DNA of 64,000 bases from Lapillicoccus sp. (GCF_025353065.1 NZ_JANXRJ010000123.1:1-64000); one strand, 5' to 3'. Positions 8,989-19,394 are shown, counted from the first letter of the stretch. Notes: a model not told the origin generated them from the letters alone. Numbers and translations: made by a program.

Positions 8989-10104
8989 ATGCCGCTCGTC
9001 CCGCCCGCCGACATCTCGACGCTGCGTCGCGTCCGGACCCGCTCGATCTCCCCGGAGAACTTCGACGGAGCCAAGGGCGGCGGCGGACGGGCCACCGAGG
9101 GCACCGGCGCGAGCTGTGCCGTCGACCTCGGCCCGGGCTGGAAGATCTCCCCCAGCGTGGACATCGCCGCGGGCGCGACCTTCGACATGGCCACCATCGA
9201 GGGCGCGGGCCGGATCACCCACATCTGGCTGACGACCCACCGCAGCAACTGGCGCTCCCTCGTGCTGCGCGCCTACTGGGACGGCGCGAGCGAGCCCGCC
9301 ATCGAGGTGCCCGTCGGGGACTTCTTCGCCAACGGCTGGGGCACGTTCGCCCAGGTGTCGTCGTCGATGATCGCCGCCAACCCGCACGGCGGCTTCAACT
9401 CCTACTGGCCGCTGCCGTTCCGCACCGGAGCCCGGCTGACGATCGAGAACCTCTCGGACGCCGTCACGACGGTCTACTACCAAGTCACCTACGAGACCGG
9501 CATCGACCCGGCAGACCTCGGCGACGCGGGCTACTTCCACGCCCAGTTCCGCCGGTCCAACCCGCTGCCCGACCGCGAGACCCACCCGCTCCTCCTCGAC
9601 GTGCAGGGCCGCGGTCACTACGTCGGGACCTACATGGCCTGGGGCGTCAACAGCCCCGGCTGGTGGGGCGAGGGGGAGATCAAGTTCTACCTCGACGGCG
9701 ACCTGCGCCAGAGCGACGGAGCGTTCCCGACGATCGCGGGCACCGGCACCGAGGACTACTTCGGCGGCGCGTGGAACTTCGACGTGCCCGACCAGGGCTA
9801 CACCGAGTACTCGACGCCCTACCTCGGTATGCCGCAGGTGCTGCGACCCGACGGTCTCTACCACTCGCAGCAGCGTTTCGGTCTCTACCGGTGGCACGTC
9901 CTCGACCCCATCCACTTCGAGGAGGACCTGACCGTCGACATCCAGGCGCTCGGCTGGCGGTCCGGCCACCGCTACAACCTGCTGCACGACGACATCGCCT
10001 CGACCGCCCTGTTCTACCTCGACCGGCCGACCACCACGAGGCCGCCCTTCCCCGACCGGGACGCGCTCGAGCTGGCCGGCGAACCGATGGACCCGCTCAC
10101 CTGA
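8989..10104 (+). CDS. GH172 (DUF2961) glycoside hydrolase, probable exo-D-arabinofuranosidase
   Basis: About 371 residues, the normal size for DUF2961/GH172. Family hallmarks include the N-terminal SISPENFDGAKGGGG, the HIWLT strand, VPVGDFFANGWG and the GTGTEDYFGGAWNF region. Characterised GH172 members act on D-arabinofuranosides or D-fructofuranosides. The isomerase, kinase and GH183 neighbours favour D-arabinan here. There is no signal peptide, so it should act in the cytoplasm on imported oligosaccharides. The start at 8989 is chosen for AAGGAG nine bases upstream. It overlaps the next gene by one base (TGATG). Confidence 0.87.
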   Translation: MPLVPPADISTLRRVRTRSISPENFDGAKGGGGRATEGTGASCAVDLGPGWKISPSVDIAAGATFDMATIEGAGRITHIWLTTHRSNWRSLVLRAYWDGASEPAIEVPVGDFFANGWGTFAQVSSSMIAANPHGGFNSYWPLPFRTGARLTIENLSDAVTTVYYQVTYETGIDPADLGDAGYFHAQFRRSNPLPDRETHPLLLDVQGRGHYVGTYMAWGVNSPGWWGEGEIKFYLDGDLRQSDGAFPTIAGTGTEDYFGGAWNFDVPDQGYTEYSTPYLGMPQVLRPDGLYHSQQRFGLYRWHVLDPIHFEEDLTVDIQALGWRSGHRYNLLHDDIASTALFYLDRPTTTRPPFPDRDALELAGEPMDPLT

Positions 10105-12540
10105 TGATCGACTGGCCGGTCGTCCGGCGGTATGACGGTGAGTCGCTGCGCCGCATCGCCATGCCCGTGGGGGGCATCGGCCCTCAGCATCAGTCTCGGC
10201 GGCCGGGGTCAACTCATGGACTGGGAGCTGTTCAACCGGCCGGCGAAGGGCTTCGACCCGCAGTCCTTCTTCAGCATCCGCGTCGACGGTGCGCAGGGCA
10301 CCGAAACCCGCGTGCTCGAGGGGCCCCTCGACACCATCGACTACGAGGGCCACCTCGGGAGCCCGGTCCCGGTCCACGGACTGCCGCGCTTCCGCACTGC
10401 CGGCTTCGCGGCGGCATACCCCTTCGGGCAGGTGACCCTCACCGACCCGGACCTTCCCGTCGTCGTGACCGTCGGGGCCTTCAACCCGCTCGTCCCCGGC
10501 GACCCCGAGGCCAGCGGCCTGCCGGCGCTCGTCTACCGGGTGCGGGTCGAGAACACCTCGACCGCCCCCCTCGCCGTCGACCTCGCCGGCAACCTCCTCG
10601 CGGTCGTCGGGCACGTCCCCCACGCGGACCTCCCGGAGGGCAACCGCTTCGAGCGCGTCGACGACGAGGGGCTCTGCCTGCTGGTCGGTCGCTCGACGCG
10701 GGTCGCCGACGACGCCGAGGCCTGGGGTAGCCCCGCCCTCGCGGTCCTCGACCACCTGGTCAGCAGCTCCCGACTGACCTGGGCCCGGCGCACCTGGGGT
10801 GACTCGCTGCTCGACTACTGGGACGACTTCGGTGCGGACGGGCAGCTCGACGAGCCGCACGTCGCGGCCCGCGTCCCGACCGGGTCCCTGGTCGTCCACG
10901 ACGAGCTGGCGCCGGGCGAGAGCGCCGAGGTCACCTTCGTCATCGCCTGGCACTTCCCGAACCGGCGCGGCTGGAGCCACTCCTTCCGGGGTCCACCCGA
11001 CTTCGGCCACAGGGACGACATCGTCGGCAACCACTACGCGCGCCTGTTCACCGACGCCGAGGGAGTCGTGCGGCACCTTGCCCGCCGGCTCGACGACTAC
11101 GAGTCCCGCACCATCGCCTACGTCGAGACCGTCACCACCTCCGACCTGCCACGCGACGTGCAGGACGCGGTCCTGTCCAACGTCGCCGTCCTCAAGTCGA
11201 CCACCTGCTTCCGCATCGCGGACGGCACGTTCCTGGCGTGGGAGGGCAGCAACCAGGACCACGGCAGCTGCCACGGCAGCTGCACCCACGTGTGGAACTA
11301 CCAGTACGCCCTCGAGCAGCTCTTCCCCGACCTCGCCTGGAGCATGCGGGAGGTGGAGCTCCTGCACTCGCTGGACGTCCGCGGACTGATGAGCTTCCGG
11401 GCCGGGCTCCCGCTGGCGACCGAGGGCACCGGGTGGCGGATCGCCGCGGCCGACGGGCAGATGGGCGCCCTCGTGAGGCTGCACCGCACCTGGGTGCTGT
11501 CCGGGGGGGACGCGCAGCTCCGTCGGCTGTGGCCGCAGGCCCGCCGCGCGATGGAGTTCGCGTGGATCGTGGGCGGATGGGACGCCGACCAGGACGGCGT
11601 GATGGAGAGGTGCCAGCACAACACGATGGACGTCGAGCTCTTCGGCCCCAGCGGGGTCAACCAGTCGTGGTACCTCGCGGCCCTGGCCGCCTGCGCCGAC
11701 ATGGCGGAGTCCGTCGGCGACACCAGCTTCGCGCAGCGGTGCGCCGACCTCGGGCGACGGGGTGCGGCCACGACGGACGCGGAGCTCTTCAACGGCAGTT
11801 ATTACCAGCAGACCGTCCTGCCGCCGGTGTCGGTCGAAGCGATCGCCGATGGCCTACGAATCCGTTACGCGGACAACGACGCCGACATGGGCTCGGACGA
11901 CGTCACCGACCCCGACTTCCAGATCGGCCCGGGCTGCACGACCGACCAGCTGGCCGGACACGTCATGGGCCTGCTCGGCGGGCTCGTCGACGGGCTCGAT
12001 GCCCGCCACGTGCGCACCGCGATGCGGTCCGTCGTCAGCCACAACCACCGCGACGGGTTCCACACCCACGTCAACCACCTGCGCAGCTATGCGCTGGGGT
12101 CGGAGCGGGGGCTGGTCAATTGCACCTATCCGCGTGGTGGCCGTCCGCTGCGTCCGCTCCCCTACTGCCACGAGGTCTGGACCGGCTTCGAGTACACCGC
12201 CGCCGTCGGGCTCGCCGCCCTCGGCGAGCACGAGGTGGCCGGCCGGATCGTCACCGACGTCAGGGACCGCCACGACGGACGCAGTCGCAACCCCTTCAAC
12301 GAGGTGGAGTGCGGCAACCACTACGTCCGGTCGATGGCATCCTTCGGGCTCGCCCACGCCTGGAGCCGCGCCGTCGTCGACGCCGGCCGCGGCGTGGTCG
12401 TCGTCGATCCCGTGCCCGGCCGGTGGCCGGTCATCGCCGGGGGGCGGCTCGGCCACGTCGAGGTCTCGGAGTCCGCCGCCGGTCCCGTCGCGCGTTACCA
12501 CCGCCTGCTCGGGAATGCGCTCAAGGTCGAGATCCGCTGA
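10104..12540 (+). CDS. GH116-family glycosidase, probable exo-D-arabinofuranosidase; frameshift near 5' end
   Basis: About 810 residues of the GH116 (DUF608, GBA2-like) family: N-terminal beta domain, then an (alpha/alpha) barrel with QHNTMDVELFGP, GCTTDQLAGHVMG and EVWTGFEYTAAVGLAALG. Most members are beta-glucosidases, but exo-beta-D-arabinofuranosidases are known in this family, which fits the locus. No signal peptide. The natural start is ATG 10104, coupled to GH172 (TGATG), reading RIAMPVGGIG. The frame then changes at about 10180 and continues LSISLGGRGQLMDWELFNR in the frame of the ORF starting at 10132. Two bases seem to be missing (for example GGCGCC read as GGCC). Either a sequencing error or an inactivating mutation. 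Confidence 0.82.
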
Positions 12541-12580
12541 TGCCACCACGGCAGAACACGTTCTGGTCTCGATCATTGAC

Positions 12581-12598
12581 TCAGAAATCGATTTCTGA
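12581..12598. promoter_or_regulatory. LacI-type operator 3, perfect 18-bp palindrome
   Basis: TCAGAAATCGATTTCTGA is a perfect palindrome containing AATCGATT and ends 13 bases before the FGGY kinase start. It is the best of the four sites. Its closeness to the start codon suggests that repressor binding blocks transcription initiation or early elongation of the kinase-isomerase-GH183-transporter operon. Confidence 0.8.
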
Positions 12599-12611
12599 TT
12601 CCCCTACGGAC

Positions 12612-14135
12612 ATGCGCAACGTTGCGACTCTGGGGGTCGATGTCGGCACCTCGAGCACCAAGGGCGTCCTTGTCGACCTCAGCGGTCGGGTGCTCCGTCA
12701 GGCGACCCGCGCCCACGCGCCCGCCCGCCCCCGGCCCGGCTGGGTCGAGTTGGACGGCGATCTCTGGTGGGCCGAGCTGGTCTCGATCTGCCAGGAACTG
12801 TTGGCCGGCGAGCACCCTCCGATCGCCGCGGTCGGCGTCAGCGGGATGGGTCCGTGCGTCCTGCTCGCCGACGAGGACGACGTCCCCGTCCGCCCCGCGA
12901 TCCTCTACGGCGTGGACACCCGGGCGTCTGCCCAGATCGAGCGCCTCACCGCTGAGCTCGGAGCCGACGAGATCGCCCGACGCACGGGCGCCCCCCTGTC
13001 CAGCCAGTCCGCGGGCGCCAAGATCGCCTGGGTCGCCGAGACCGAGCCCGCCGCCTGGGCCCGGGCCGCCCGGCTGTTCATGCCGAGCTCGTGGCTCGTG
13101 CGCCACCTCACGGGCGCCTACGTGCTCGACCACCACTCCGCGAGCCAGTGCGCCCCGCTCTACGACCTCGCCGACCAGGACTGGTATGCCGCGTGGGCAC
13201 CCGCCGTCGCACCGGGCCTCGAGCTGCCGCCCCTGCGCTGGGCCAACGAGGTGGCGGGCACCGTCACCGCGGTCGCTGCTGCGGTGACCGGCCTGCCCGT
13301 CGGCATCCCCGTCATCACCGGCACGATCGACGCCTGGGCCGAGGCGATCAGCGTCGACGCCCACGGGATCGGTGACCTCCTGCTGATGTACGGCACGACG
13401 ATGTTCCTCGTCAACACCGTCGACGCGCAGGTCACCGAACCCTCCCTGTGGTCGCCGGTCGGGGCCTACGAGGGGACCCGCAGCCTGGCCGGGGGGATGG
13501 CGACGACCGGGGCGGTCACCACCTGGCTGCGCGACCTCGTCGGGTCGCCCGACCACCAGCGCCTCGTCGACGCGGCGGGCCGGGTCCCGGCCGGCGCCGA
13601 CGGCCTGGTGATGCTGCCCTACTTCGCGGGCGAGCGGACGCCGCTGCTCGATCCCGACGCCCGGGGCGTCATCGCCGGTCTCGCCCTGACCCATACGGCG
13701 GCCGACCTCTATCGCGCGGCCCTGGAGGCCACGGGCTTCGGCGTGCGCCACAACGTCGAGACCATGCTCGCGGCGGGGGCCAAGATCAGCCGCGTCGTCG
13801 CCGGCGGCGGCGGCGTCCAGGGCTCGCTGTGGCCGCAGATCGTCTCCGACATCACCGGTCTCGAGCAGGTCATCCCCACGCAGACCATCGGCGCCTCCTA
13901 CGGCGCGGCATACCTCGCTGCGCAGTCGGTCGCCGACGTCGCCATCGGCGACTGGAACCCCCCGCGCGAGGTGCTGGTGCCCGACCCGCGCCCCCGCGAC
14001 ACCTACGACGAGCTCTACCGGCTCTACCGCGAGCTCTACCGCGGGACGGCCGACGTCGTCCACTCGCTCGCACGGCTGCAGCAGCAGGCGGCCACGCCGC
14101 CCACCACCCCCCGCACCCCAGGAGCCAGCAGATGA
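12612..14135 (+). CDS. FGGY-family carbohydrate kinase, probable D-ribulokinase
   Basis: 507 residues with the FGGY fold: N-terminal LGVDVGTSSTKGVLVD phosphate loop, GVSGMGPCVLL, GTIDAWAEAIS, YFAGERTPLLDPDARG, and the C-terminal VVAGGGGVQGSLWPQI. The substrate cannot be read from sequence alone. Next to a fucose/arabinose-type isomerase, D-ribulose is the natural substrate, giving D-ribulose 5-phosphate for the pentose phosphate pathway (inference). The start is ATG 12612. The large ORF on the track (from 11238) includes non-coding frame of the GH116 gene. The stop overlaps the next ATG by four bases (ATGA). Confidence 0.88.
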   Translation: MRNVATLGVDVGTSSTKGVLVDLSGRVLRQATRAHAPARPRPGWVELDGDLWWAELVSICQELLAGEHPPIAAVGVSGMGPCVLLADEDDVPVRPAILYGVDTRASAQIERLTAELGADEIARRTGAPLSSQSAGAKIAWVAETEPAAWARAARLFMPSSWLVRHLTGAYVLDHHSASQCAPLYDLADQDWYAAWAPAVAPGLELPPLRWANEVAGTVTAVAAAVTGLPVGIPVITGTIDAWAEAISVDAHGIGDLLLMYGTTMFLVNTVDAQVTEPSLWSPVGAYEGTRSLAGGMATTGAVTTWLRDLVGSPDHQRLVDAAGRVPAGADGLVMLPYFAGERTPLLDPDARGVIAGLALTHTAADLYRAALEATGFGVRHNVETMLAAGAKISRVVAGGGGVQGSLWPQIVSDITGLEQVIPTQTIGASYGAAYLAAQSVADVAIGDWNPPREVLVPDPRPRDTYDELYRLYRELYRGTADVVHSLARLQQQAATPPTTPRTPGASR

Positions 14136-15766
14136 CCACCTACACCTTGCCCGTGGCGAGCACGCGTCCCGCCACCGAGACGGGGGTCGTCTACCTCGTC
14201 GCCAGCGGTGACCTCCGTCCTATGGCCAACCTCACCCGCTGGCCGACGCAGCAGCAGCTCGAGGCCGACCTCGGCGCCGCCGTCGCGAGCCACGGGTGGC
14301 GCGTCCACCGGGCCCACGACGAGGACGCCGACAAGGGTCACGGGTTCATCGACAGCCAGCGGGCCGGCATCGAGGTCTTCAAGCGCATCCCCCTCGACGC
14401 GCCGCTCATCGTCGCGGAGGGCGTGTGGCAGTACAGCCACCACGTGCTCGCCGGGCTGCGTTCGCACCGGGGCCCGATCCTCGTCGTCGCCAACTGGAGC
14501 GGCGAGTTCCCCGGCCTGGTGGGCCTGCTCAACCTCGCCGGGAGCATGACCAAGGCCGGCATCGACTACTCGGTGCTGTGGAGCAAGGACTTCACCGACC
14601 AGTGGGCCGTCGACGGTCTCAAGGCCTGGCTCGTCGATGGCACGATCGTCCACGACCAGAGCCACGTGCGCGACCTGACGCCGCTGCCGGAGTCCGCCGA
14701 GCGGGAGCTGGGGACCGCGCTGGCCACGCAGCTCCGCACCGACAAGGCCGTCCTCGGGGTGTTCGACGAGGGCTGCATGGGGATGTACAACGCGATCTTC
14801 GACGACGAGCTGATCAACCCGCTCGGCATCTACAAGGAGCGCCTCTCGCAGAGCGCGCTGGTCGCCGAGATGCTCACGGTGACCGACGACGAGGCGCAGG
14901 CCGTCTACGCGTGGCTGAAGGACGCCGGGCTGACCTTCCACCTCGGGACCGACGAGGCCACCGAGCTCACCGAGGCGCAGCTCATCAGCCAGTTCCGAAT
15001 GTATGTCGCCGCCCTGCGCATCGCCGACGACTTCGGACTCGACGGGATCGGCATCCAGTACCAGCAGGGCCTCAAGGACACCGTCCCGGCCAGCGACCTC
15101 GCGGAGGGCCTGCTCAACAACGTCGAGCGGCCGCCGGTCCGCAGCCGCGACGGCTCCCGCGAGCTGTATGCCGGCGCCCCCCTCCCCCACTTCAACGAGG
15201 TCGACTGGGGCGTCGCGGTGGACTCCCTCGCCACCAACCGGATCTGGACCGCGATGGGCCTCGACCCGGCGACCACCCTGCACGACATCCGCTGGGGCGA
15301 GGACTACGACGGCACCTTCGTCTGGGTCTTCGAGATCTCCGGATCGGTCCCTGCCTCGCACAACGGCGGCTACGACAAGTCGTGGAGCATGCGGCAGCCC
15401 CCGATGTTCTTCCCGCTGGGCGGCGGCACCCTGAGCGGGGTGTCCAAGCCGGGCGAGATCGTCTGGTCACGGGTCTTCATCATGGACGGCCGGCTGCACC
15501 TCGACATCGGCCGCGCCTCCGTCGTCGAGCTGCCCCCGGAGGAGACCCGGCGCCGCCTCGATGCGACCAACCCGCAGTGGCCGATCATGCACGCCGTCCT
15601 CCACGGGGTCGCCCGCGACCAGTTCATGGCGCGCCACAAGGCCAACCACCTCAACGTCGCGTATGCCCCCGACGGCGGGACGGCCGACCGGGCCCTCGTC
15701 GCCAAGGCGGCGTTCTTCGCCGAGCTCGGTGTCGTGGTCCACCTCTGCGGCGAGGTCTCGGTCTAG
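14132..15766 (+). CDS. L-fucose/D-arabinose isomerase-family protein
   Basis: About 544 residues of the fucose/arabinose isomerase superfamily: N-terminal GVVYLVASGDLRP domain, WSGEFPGLVGLLNLAGSM, FDEGCMGMYNAIFDDELINP (metal-site region) and the C-terminal MRQPPMFFPLGGG. L-fucose isomerases commonly convert D-arabinose to D-ribulose because the two sugars share stereochemistry, so D-arabinose is the inferred substrate. AGGAG precedes the ATG, which overlaps the kinase stop. It is followed two bases later by the GH183 lipoprotein start. Confidence 0.85.
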   Translation: MTTYTLPVASTRPATETGVVYLVASGDLRPMANLTRWPTQQQLEADLGAAVASHGWRVHRAHDEDADKGHGFIDSQRAGIEVFKRIPLDAPLIVAEGVWQYSHHVLAGLRSHRGPILVVANWSGEFPGLVGLLNLAGSMTKAGIDYSVLWSKDFTDQWAVDGLKAWLVDGTIVHDQSHVRDLTPLPESAERELGTALATQLRTDKAVLGVFDEGCMGMYNAIFDDELINPLGIYKERLSQSALVAEMLTVTDDEAQAVYAWLKDAGLTFHLGTDEATELTEAQLISQFRMYVAALRIADDFGLDGIGIQYQQGLKDTVPASDLAEGLLNNVERPPVRSRDGSRELYAGAPLPHFNEVDWGVAVDSLATNRIWTAMGLDPATTLHDIRWGEDYDGTFVWVFEISGSVPASHNGGYDKSWSMRQPPMFFPLGGGTLSGVSKPGEIVWSRVFIMDGRLHLDIGRASVVELPPEETRRRLDATNPQWPIMHAVLHGVARDQFMARHKANHLNVAYAPDGGTADRALVAKAAFFAELGVVVHLCGEVSV

Positions 15767-15768
15767 GT

Positions 15769-16935
15769 ATGCCGTTCCTGCACAGGGAGACTCGCGCATC
15801 GACGAGGTGGCCCGGGTTCACCAGGAGGACGATCCTGGTCGCCACCCTGACCGGCATCGTGGCGACGGTGGCCGCCTGCTCCACCACCCGCCCGGCCGCG
15901 TCACCCCGGCTCCGCGTCGCCGACCTGCCCTTCCTCCTCACGGGTCTGTCCGGGGTCCGACAGGTCGCCCAGCTGACCGGACCCACGTCGATCAACCGCA
16001 CCGGCACGGTCGAGGTCGCCGGCCAGGACCTCGGGTCGATGTTCGACGCCGACGGCAAGACGTGGTTCGTCTTCGGTGACACGTTCGGGCAGCGCGCCGC
16101 CGACCAGACCGGGGGCGGCGGCACCGAATGGCGTTCCAACGCCATCGCGTTCGCCTCCGACCAGGACCCGTCCGACGGCATCACCTTCGACGGTTACATC
16201 ACCGACAGCACCGGCTGGGCCAAGGAGCTGATCCCGGCCAAGCAGGTCGACGGCGACGAGATGACGATCATCCCGACCTACGGCTTCGCCGCCGGCGGGG
16301 CGATGTATCTCGCGTTCATGTCCGTGAAGCACTGGGGTGACCCCGGGGAGTGGGAGGCGAACTACGCGGGTCTGGCGAAGTCGACCGACGGCGGGCACAC
16401 GTGGACACCGCAGGCCGCGCCGCGTTGGTCCGGGGACAGCGGCTTCGTCCAGGTCAGCGTGACCGGCATCGACGGCGACCTCTGGTTCTGGGGTGTCACC
16501 CACGGCCGCTTCGGCGGCGTGAAGCTGATGAGGGTGCCGGAGGGCGACGTCGAGTCGCAGGCGGCATACCTCTATTTCGCCGGTGTCGAAGCCGGCGAAC
16601 CGACGTGGAGCCACGACCCGAGCCAGGCCGTGACCATCGTCGAGGGGACCGTCGGCGAGCTCTCCGTCGTGTGGAACGACCACCTCGGTCGGTGGCTGAT
16701 GACCTCGACGGACGGCGCCGCCGCCAGCGCCGTCATCCGCGAGGGGATCGCCCCGTGGGGCCCCTGGAGCCCACCGATCACCCTGCTCGCCCAGAGCGAC
16801 CTGCCCGGCGTCTACGCGCCCTACCTCCACCCCAGATACGTCGCCGACGGCGGCCGCACCGTCTACTTCACCGTCTCGCAGTGGGGTCCCTACAACGTGT
16901 TCTGGTATCGGGCCGACCTCGTCTCGGCGTCCTGA
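15769..16935 (+). CDS. DUF4185/GH183 protein, Tat lipoprotein, probable endo-D-arabinanase (copy 1)
   Basis: 388 residues. The N-terminus has a twin-arginine motif (TRRTILVAT), a hydrophobic core and a lipobox ending VAAC, so the enzyme should be exported folded and lipid-anchored outside the membrane. The mature part is a beta-propeller-like DUF4185 domain with WFVFGDTFG, LAKSTDGGHTW and repeated Gly-Asp-Leu-Trp strands. DUF4185 is the basis of CAZy family GH183, endo-D-arabinanases. The VFGDTF segment is shared with the second copy at 20.3 kb. The start codon lies within a GGTATGCC motif. Co-transcribed with the isomerase. Confidence 0.85.
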   Translation: MPFLHRETRASTRWPGFTRRTILVATLTGIVATVAACSTTRPAASPRLRVADLPFLLTGLSGVRQVAQLTGPTSINRTGTVEVAGQDLGSMFDADGKTWFVFGDTFGQRAADQTGGGGTEWRSNAIAFASDQDPSDGITFDGYITDSTGWAKELIPAKQVDGDEMTIIPTYGFAAGGAMYLAFMSVKHWGDPGEWEANYAGLAKSTDGGHTWTPQAAPRWSGDSGFVQVSVTGIDGDLWFWGVTHGRFGGVKLMRVPEGDVESQAAYLYFAGVEAGEPTWSHDPSQAVTIVEGTVGELSVVWNDHLGRWLMTSTDGAAASAVIREGIAPWGPWSPPITLLAQSDLPGVYAPYLHPRYVADGGRTVYFTVSQWGPYNVFWYRADLVSAS

Positions 16936-17007
16936 CACCTCCGCTGTATCCAGCAGCATCCCGTCCACCACCCACCCACCGAACCACCAAGCAAAGGGAG
17001 CAGGACC

Positions 17008-18342
17008 ATGCGTCACCGCAGACTCACGATCCTCGCCGCGGCCATCGTCGCAGCATCACTCGGCACCGCAGGGTGCAGCTCGTCCGGCGGCGCCGCCACC
17101 AACGCCAACGGCACCGTGATCGTCACCTTCTGGCAGCAGAAGTTCGAGGACTACCAGCAGAAGTGGTTCAAGGAGAACGTCGACAAGTTCAACGCGTCGC
17201 AGACCAAGGTCAAGGTCAACTACCTCGTCGTCCCCGCCGACACCTGGGCCCAGAAGCTCAAGGCCGCCCAGGCCGCCGGGACGCAGCCGGACGTCGCGAC
17301 GACCAACTACGGCGGGATCGGCTCCGGCGTCGCCAGCGGCCAGTTCGCCGCCCTCGACGGCCTGATGCCGCCCGCCGCGTTCACCGACGTCAAGGACAAC
17401 GTCAAGAGCTTCGTCACGATCAAGGACAAGCACTACGCCTACCCCATGCTCGTCGAGCCGTCGACGGTGCTGTACTACCGCACCGACCTCGCCAAGGCCG
17501 CCGGGCTCGACCCGACCAACCCGCCGAAGACGTGGGACGACCTCGTCACCTGGGCGACCAAGCTCACGGCCGGCAAGGTCAAGGGCATGACGATCGCCTC
17601 GGTCGCCGCCGACCTCGGCTGGTCGAGCTGGGGTCTGCAGTACAACGCCTGCGGCAGGCTGCCGCTCTCGACGGACTGGTCGAAGGCGCAGGCCACCGAC
17701 CCCTGCTACACCAAGCTCTTCACCCTCTACCAGACCCTCTTCCAGAAGGGCCTCATGCCGACCACACCCAAGGTGGGGTATGCCGACGCCTCCCCCTACG
17801 GTCAGGGTGAGGTCGCGATGATGGCCGACGGCAGCTGGGCCATCGGCCAGCTGAAGACGAGCTTCCCGGCGATGATCGCCAAGACGGCCGTGGCCCCGTT
17901 CCCGTCCATCGACGGCGACCCGTCGAGGACGACGGCGACGCTCGGTGGCTGGTCGCTCACCGTCGACTCCAAGTCCAAGGCCAAGCAGCAGGCCGCCGAT
18001 TTCATCTCCTACCTGCTCGCGGGCGACCCGGCGACGATGGCGGGCTTCTTCAAGCTGAGCGGGTTCTCGAAGTTCACCGTGCGCACCTCGGTGGACCAGG
18101 CCCTGTCCACCGACAAGGACGCCACCTCCGACCCCTTCATGAAGATCGTCGCCGACAAGATCGTCCCGAACGGGAAGGCGGAGCCGTCCTATCCCTTCGA
18201 CGTCTCGCTCGCCTTCGGCACGGCCATCGAGTCCGCCATGAAGGGCAAGGCGGACGTCGCCACGGCCCAGCAGTCGGCGAACACCGCCATCGACCGCGTC
18301 ATCCAGCAGCAGCACCTCGCCGGCACCAACGCCGGCAGCTGA
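17008..18342 (+). CDS. sugar ABC transporter substrate-binding lipoprotein
   Basis: 444 residues. A Sec lipoprotein signal ends LGTAGC. The mature protein is a family-1 extracellular sugar-binding protein (VTFWQQKFEDYQQKWF, YAYPMLVEPSTVLYYRTDL, ADGSWAIGQLK, GGWSLTVDSKSKAKQQAA). AAAGGGAGCAGG precedes the ATG. It is followed by two permease genes, so the ligand is presumably the arabinan oligosaccharide made by the GH183 enzymes (inference). Confidence 0.92.
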   Translation: MRHRRLTILAAAIVAASLGTAGCSSSGGAATNANGTVIVTFWQQKFEDYQQKWFKENVDKFNASQTKVKVNYLVVPADTWAQKLKAAQAAGTQPDVATTNYGGIGSGVASGQFAALDGLMPPAAFTDVKDNVKSFVTIKDKHYAYPMLVEPSTVLYYRTDLAKAAGLDPTNPPKTWDDLVTWATKLTAGKVKGMTIASVAADLGWSSWGLQYNACGRLPLSTDWSKAQATDPCYTKLFTLYQTLFQKGLMPTTPKVGYADASPYGQGEVAMMADGSWAIGQLKTSFPAMIAKTAVAPFPSIDGDPSRTTATLGGWSLTVDSKSKAKQQAADFISYLLAGDPATMAGFFKLSGFSKFTVRTSVDQALSTDKDATSDPFMKIVADKIVPNGKAEPSYPFDVSLAFGTAIESAMKGKADVATAQQSANTAIDRVIQQQHLAGTNAGS

Positions 18343-18401
18343 CCACCCTGGGGTGGGCGCCCGGGGACGGGCGCTTACCCCCCACCCGACGAGGAGGACC
18401 C

Positions 18402-19394
18402 GTGTCCGCCACCGACACCACACCCGTCACCCTGCCGACGGCCGCGCCGGCCGTCCCCCCGCCTGCCGGGCGGGCCCGACGACGGGGGGCCAAGGACCCG
18501 AAGCAGACGACCGCGCGCCACCTGCGGTCGAACCGCACGGCATACCTGATGATCGCGCCGATGGTGATCCTGCTGGCCATCTTCGTCATCTGGCCGCTGG
18601 GCTACGCGTTCTACCTCAGCCTGTTCGAGATCTCGTTCTACCAGGACGCCAAGTTCGTCGGGCTGCAGTTCTACACCTACGTGCTCACCGATCCGAGCTT
18701 CTGGCACTCCCTCGGCGTCGGGCTGCGCTACGCCCTCATGGTCGTCCCGACCATCCTCGTCCTCGCCCTCCTGCTGGCCAGCTTCATCAAGACGCTGTCG
18801 AAGCGGGCCGCCGCGATCATGAAGACGACGATCTACGTGCCCGCCGTCGTCTCCAGCGTCCTCACATCGGTGATCTTCCTCTTCATCTACCAGGACGAGG
18901 GCGTCGCGAACTGGTTCGTCGGGCTCGTCCACGCCAGACCCATCGCCTGGCTCAACACCGACGCCACGGCGCTCCCGTCGATCGCCGTGCCCGGTGTCTG
19001 GCTCGGCTTCGGCGTCTCGACGCTGATCATGCTCGCCGGCATCCTCGACATCCCCGAGAGCTACTACGAGTCGGCGCTGCTCGACGGGGCGAACTTCCGG
19101 CAGCGCACGTGGTACATCACCATCCCCGGGCTGAAGAACGTCCTGCTCTACCTGCTCGTGACGGGCTTCACCCTCGCCCTGCAGGAGTTCCAGCTCCCGC
19201 TCATCATGACCGGCGGTGGCCCCGTGGACGCGACCAACACCCCGAACCTCTACATCTTCAACAGCTTTCGCGACGCCACGCCCTTCGCCACCAGCTACTC
19301 GCTCACCGCGTCGCTCCTGCTGTTCCTCGTCCTGGGCGCCATCTCCCTGGTGATCTTCAGGGCCGTCAGCTCCCAGAAGTCAGCGGACAGCTGA
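18402..19394 (+). CDS. sugar ABC transporter permease (MalF/UgpA-like)
   Basis: 330 residues with six predicted membrane helices after a Pro/Arg-rich cytoplasmic N-terminus. The EAA loop region reads YYESALLDGANFRQRTWYI. The start is a GTG preceded by GAGGAGG. It lies 59 bases after the binding-protein gene. The cluster encodes no ATPase, so the transporter should use a shared MsiK-type ATPase encoded elsewhere. Confidence 0.92.
   Translation: MSATDTTPVTLPTAAPAVPPPAGRARRRGAKDPKQTTARHLRSNRTAYLMIAPMVILLAIFVIWPLGYAFYLSLFEISFYQDAKFVGLQFYTYVLTDPSFWHSLGVGLRYALMVVPTILVLALLLASFIKTLSKRAAAIMKTTIYVPAVVSSVLTSVIFLFIYQDEGVANWFVGLVHARPIAWLNTDATALPSIAVPGVWLGFGVSTLIMLAGILDIPESYYESALLDGANFRQRTWYITIPGLKNVLLYLLVTGFTLALQEFQLPLIMTGGGPVDATNTPNLYIFNSFRDATPFATSYSLTASLLLFLVLGAISLVIFRAVSSQKSADS

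Noticed and set aside
8968-11619. 883-residue minus-strand ORF opposite GH172/GH116
   Set aside because: Val/Gly/Glu-rich antisense shadow typical of GC-rich coding DNA, with no domain.
11238-12611. N-terminal extension of the FGGY kinase ORF (965 aa on the track)
   Set aside because: It is the +1 shadow of the GH116 gene, Arg/Pro-rich and without domains. The kinase starts at 12612.
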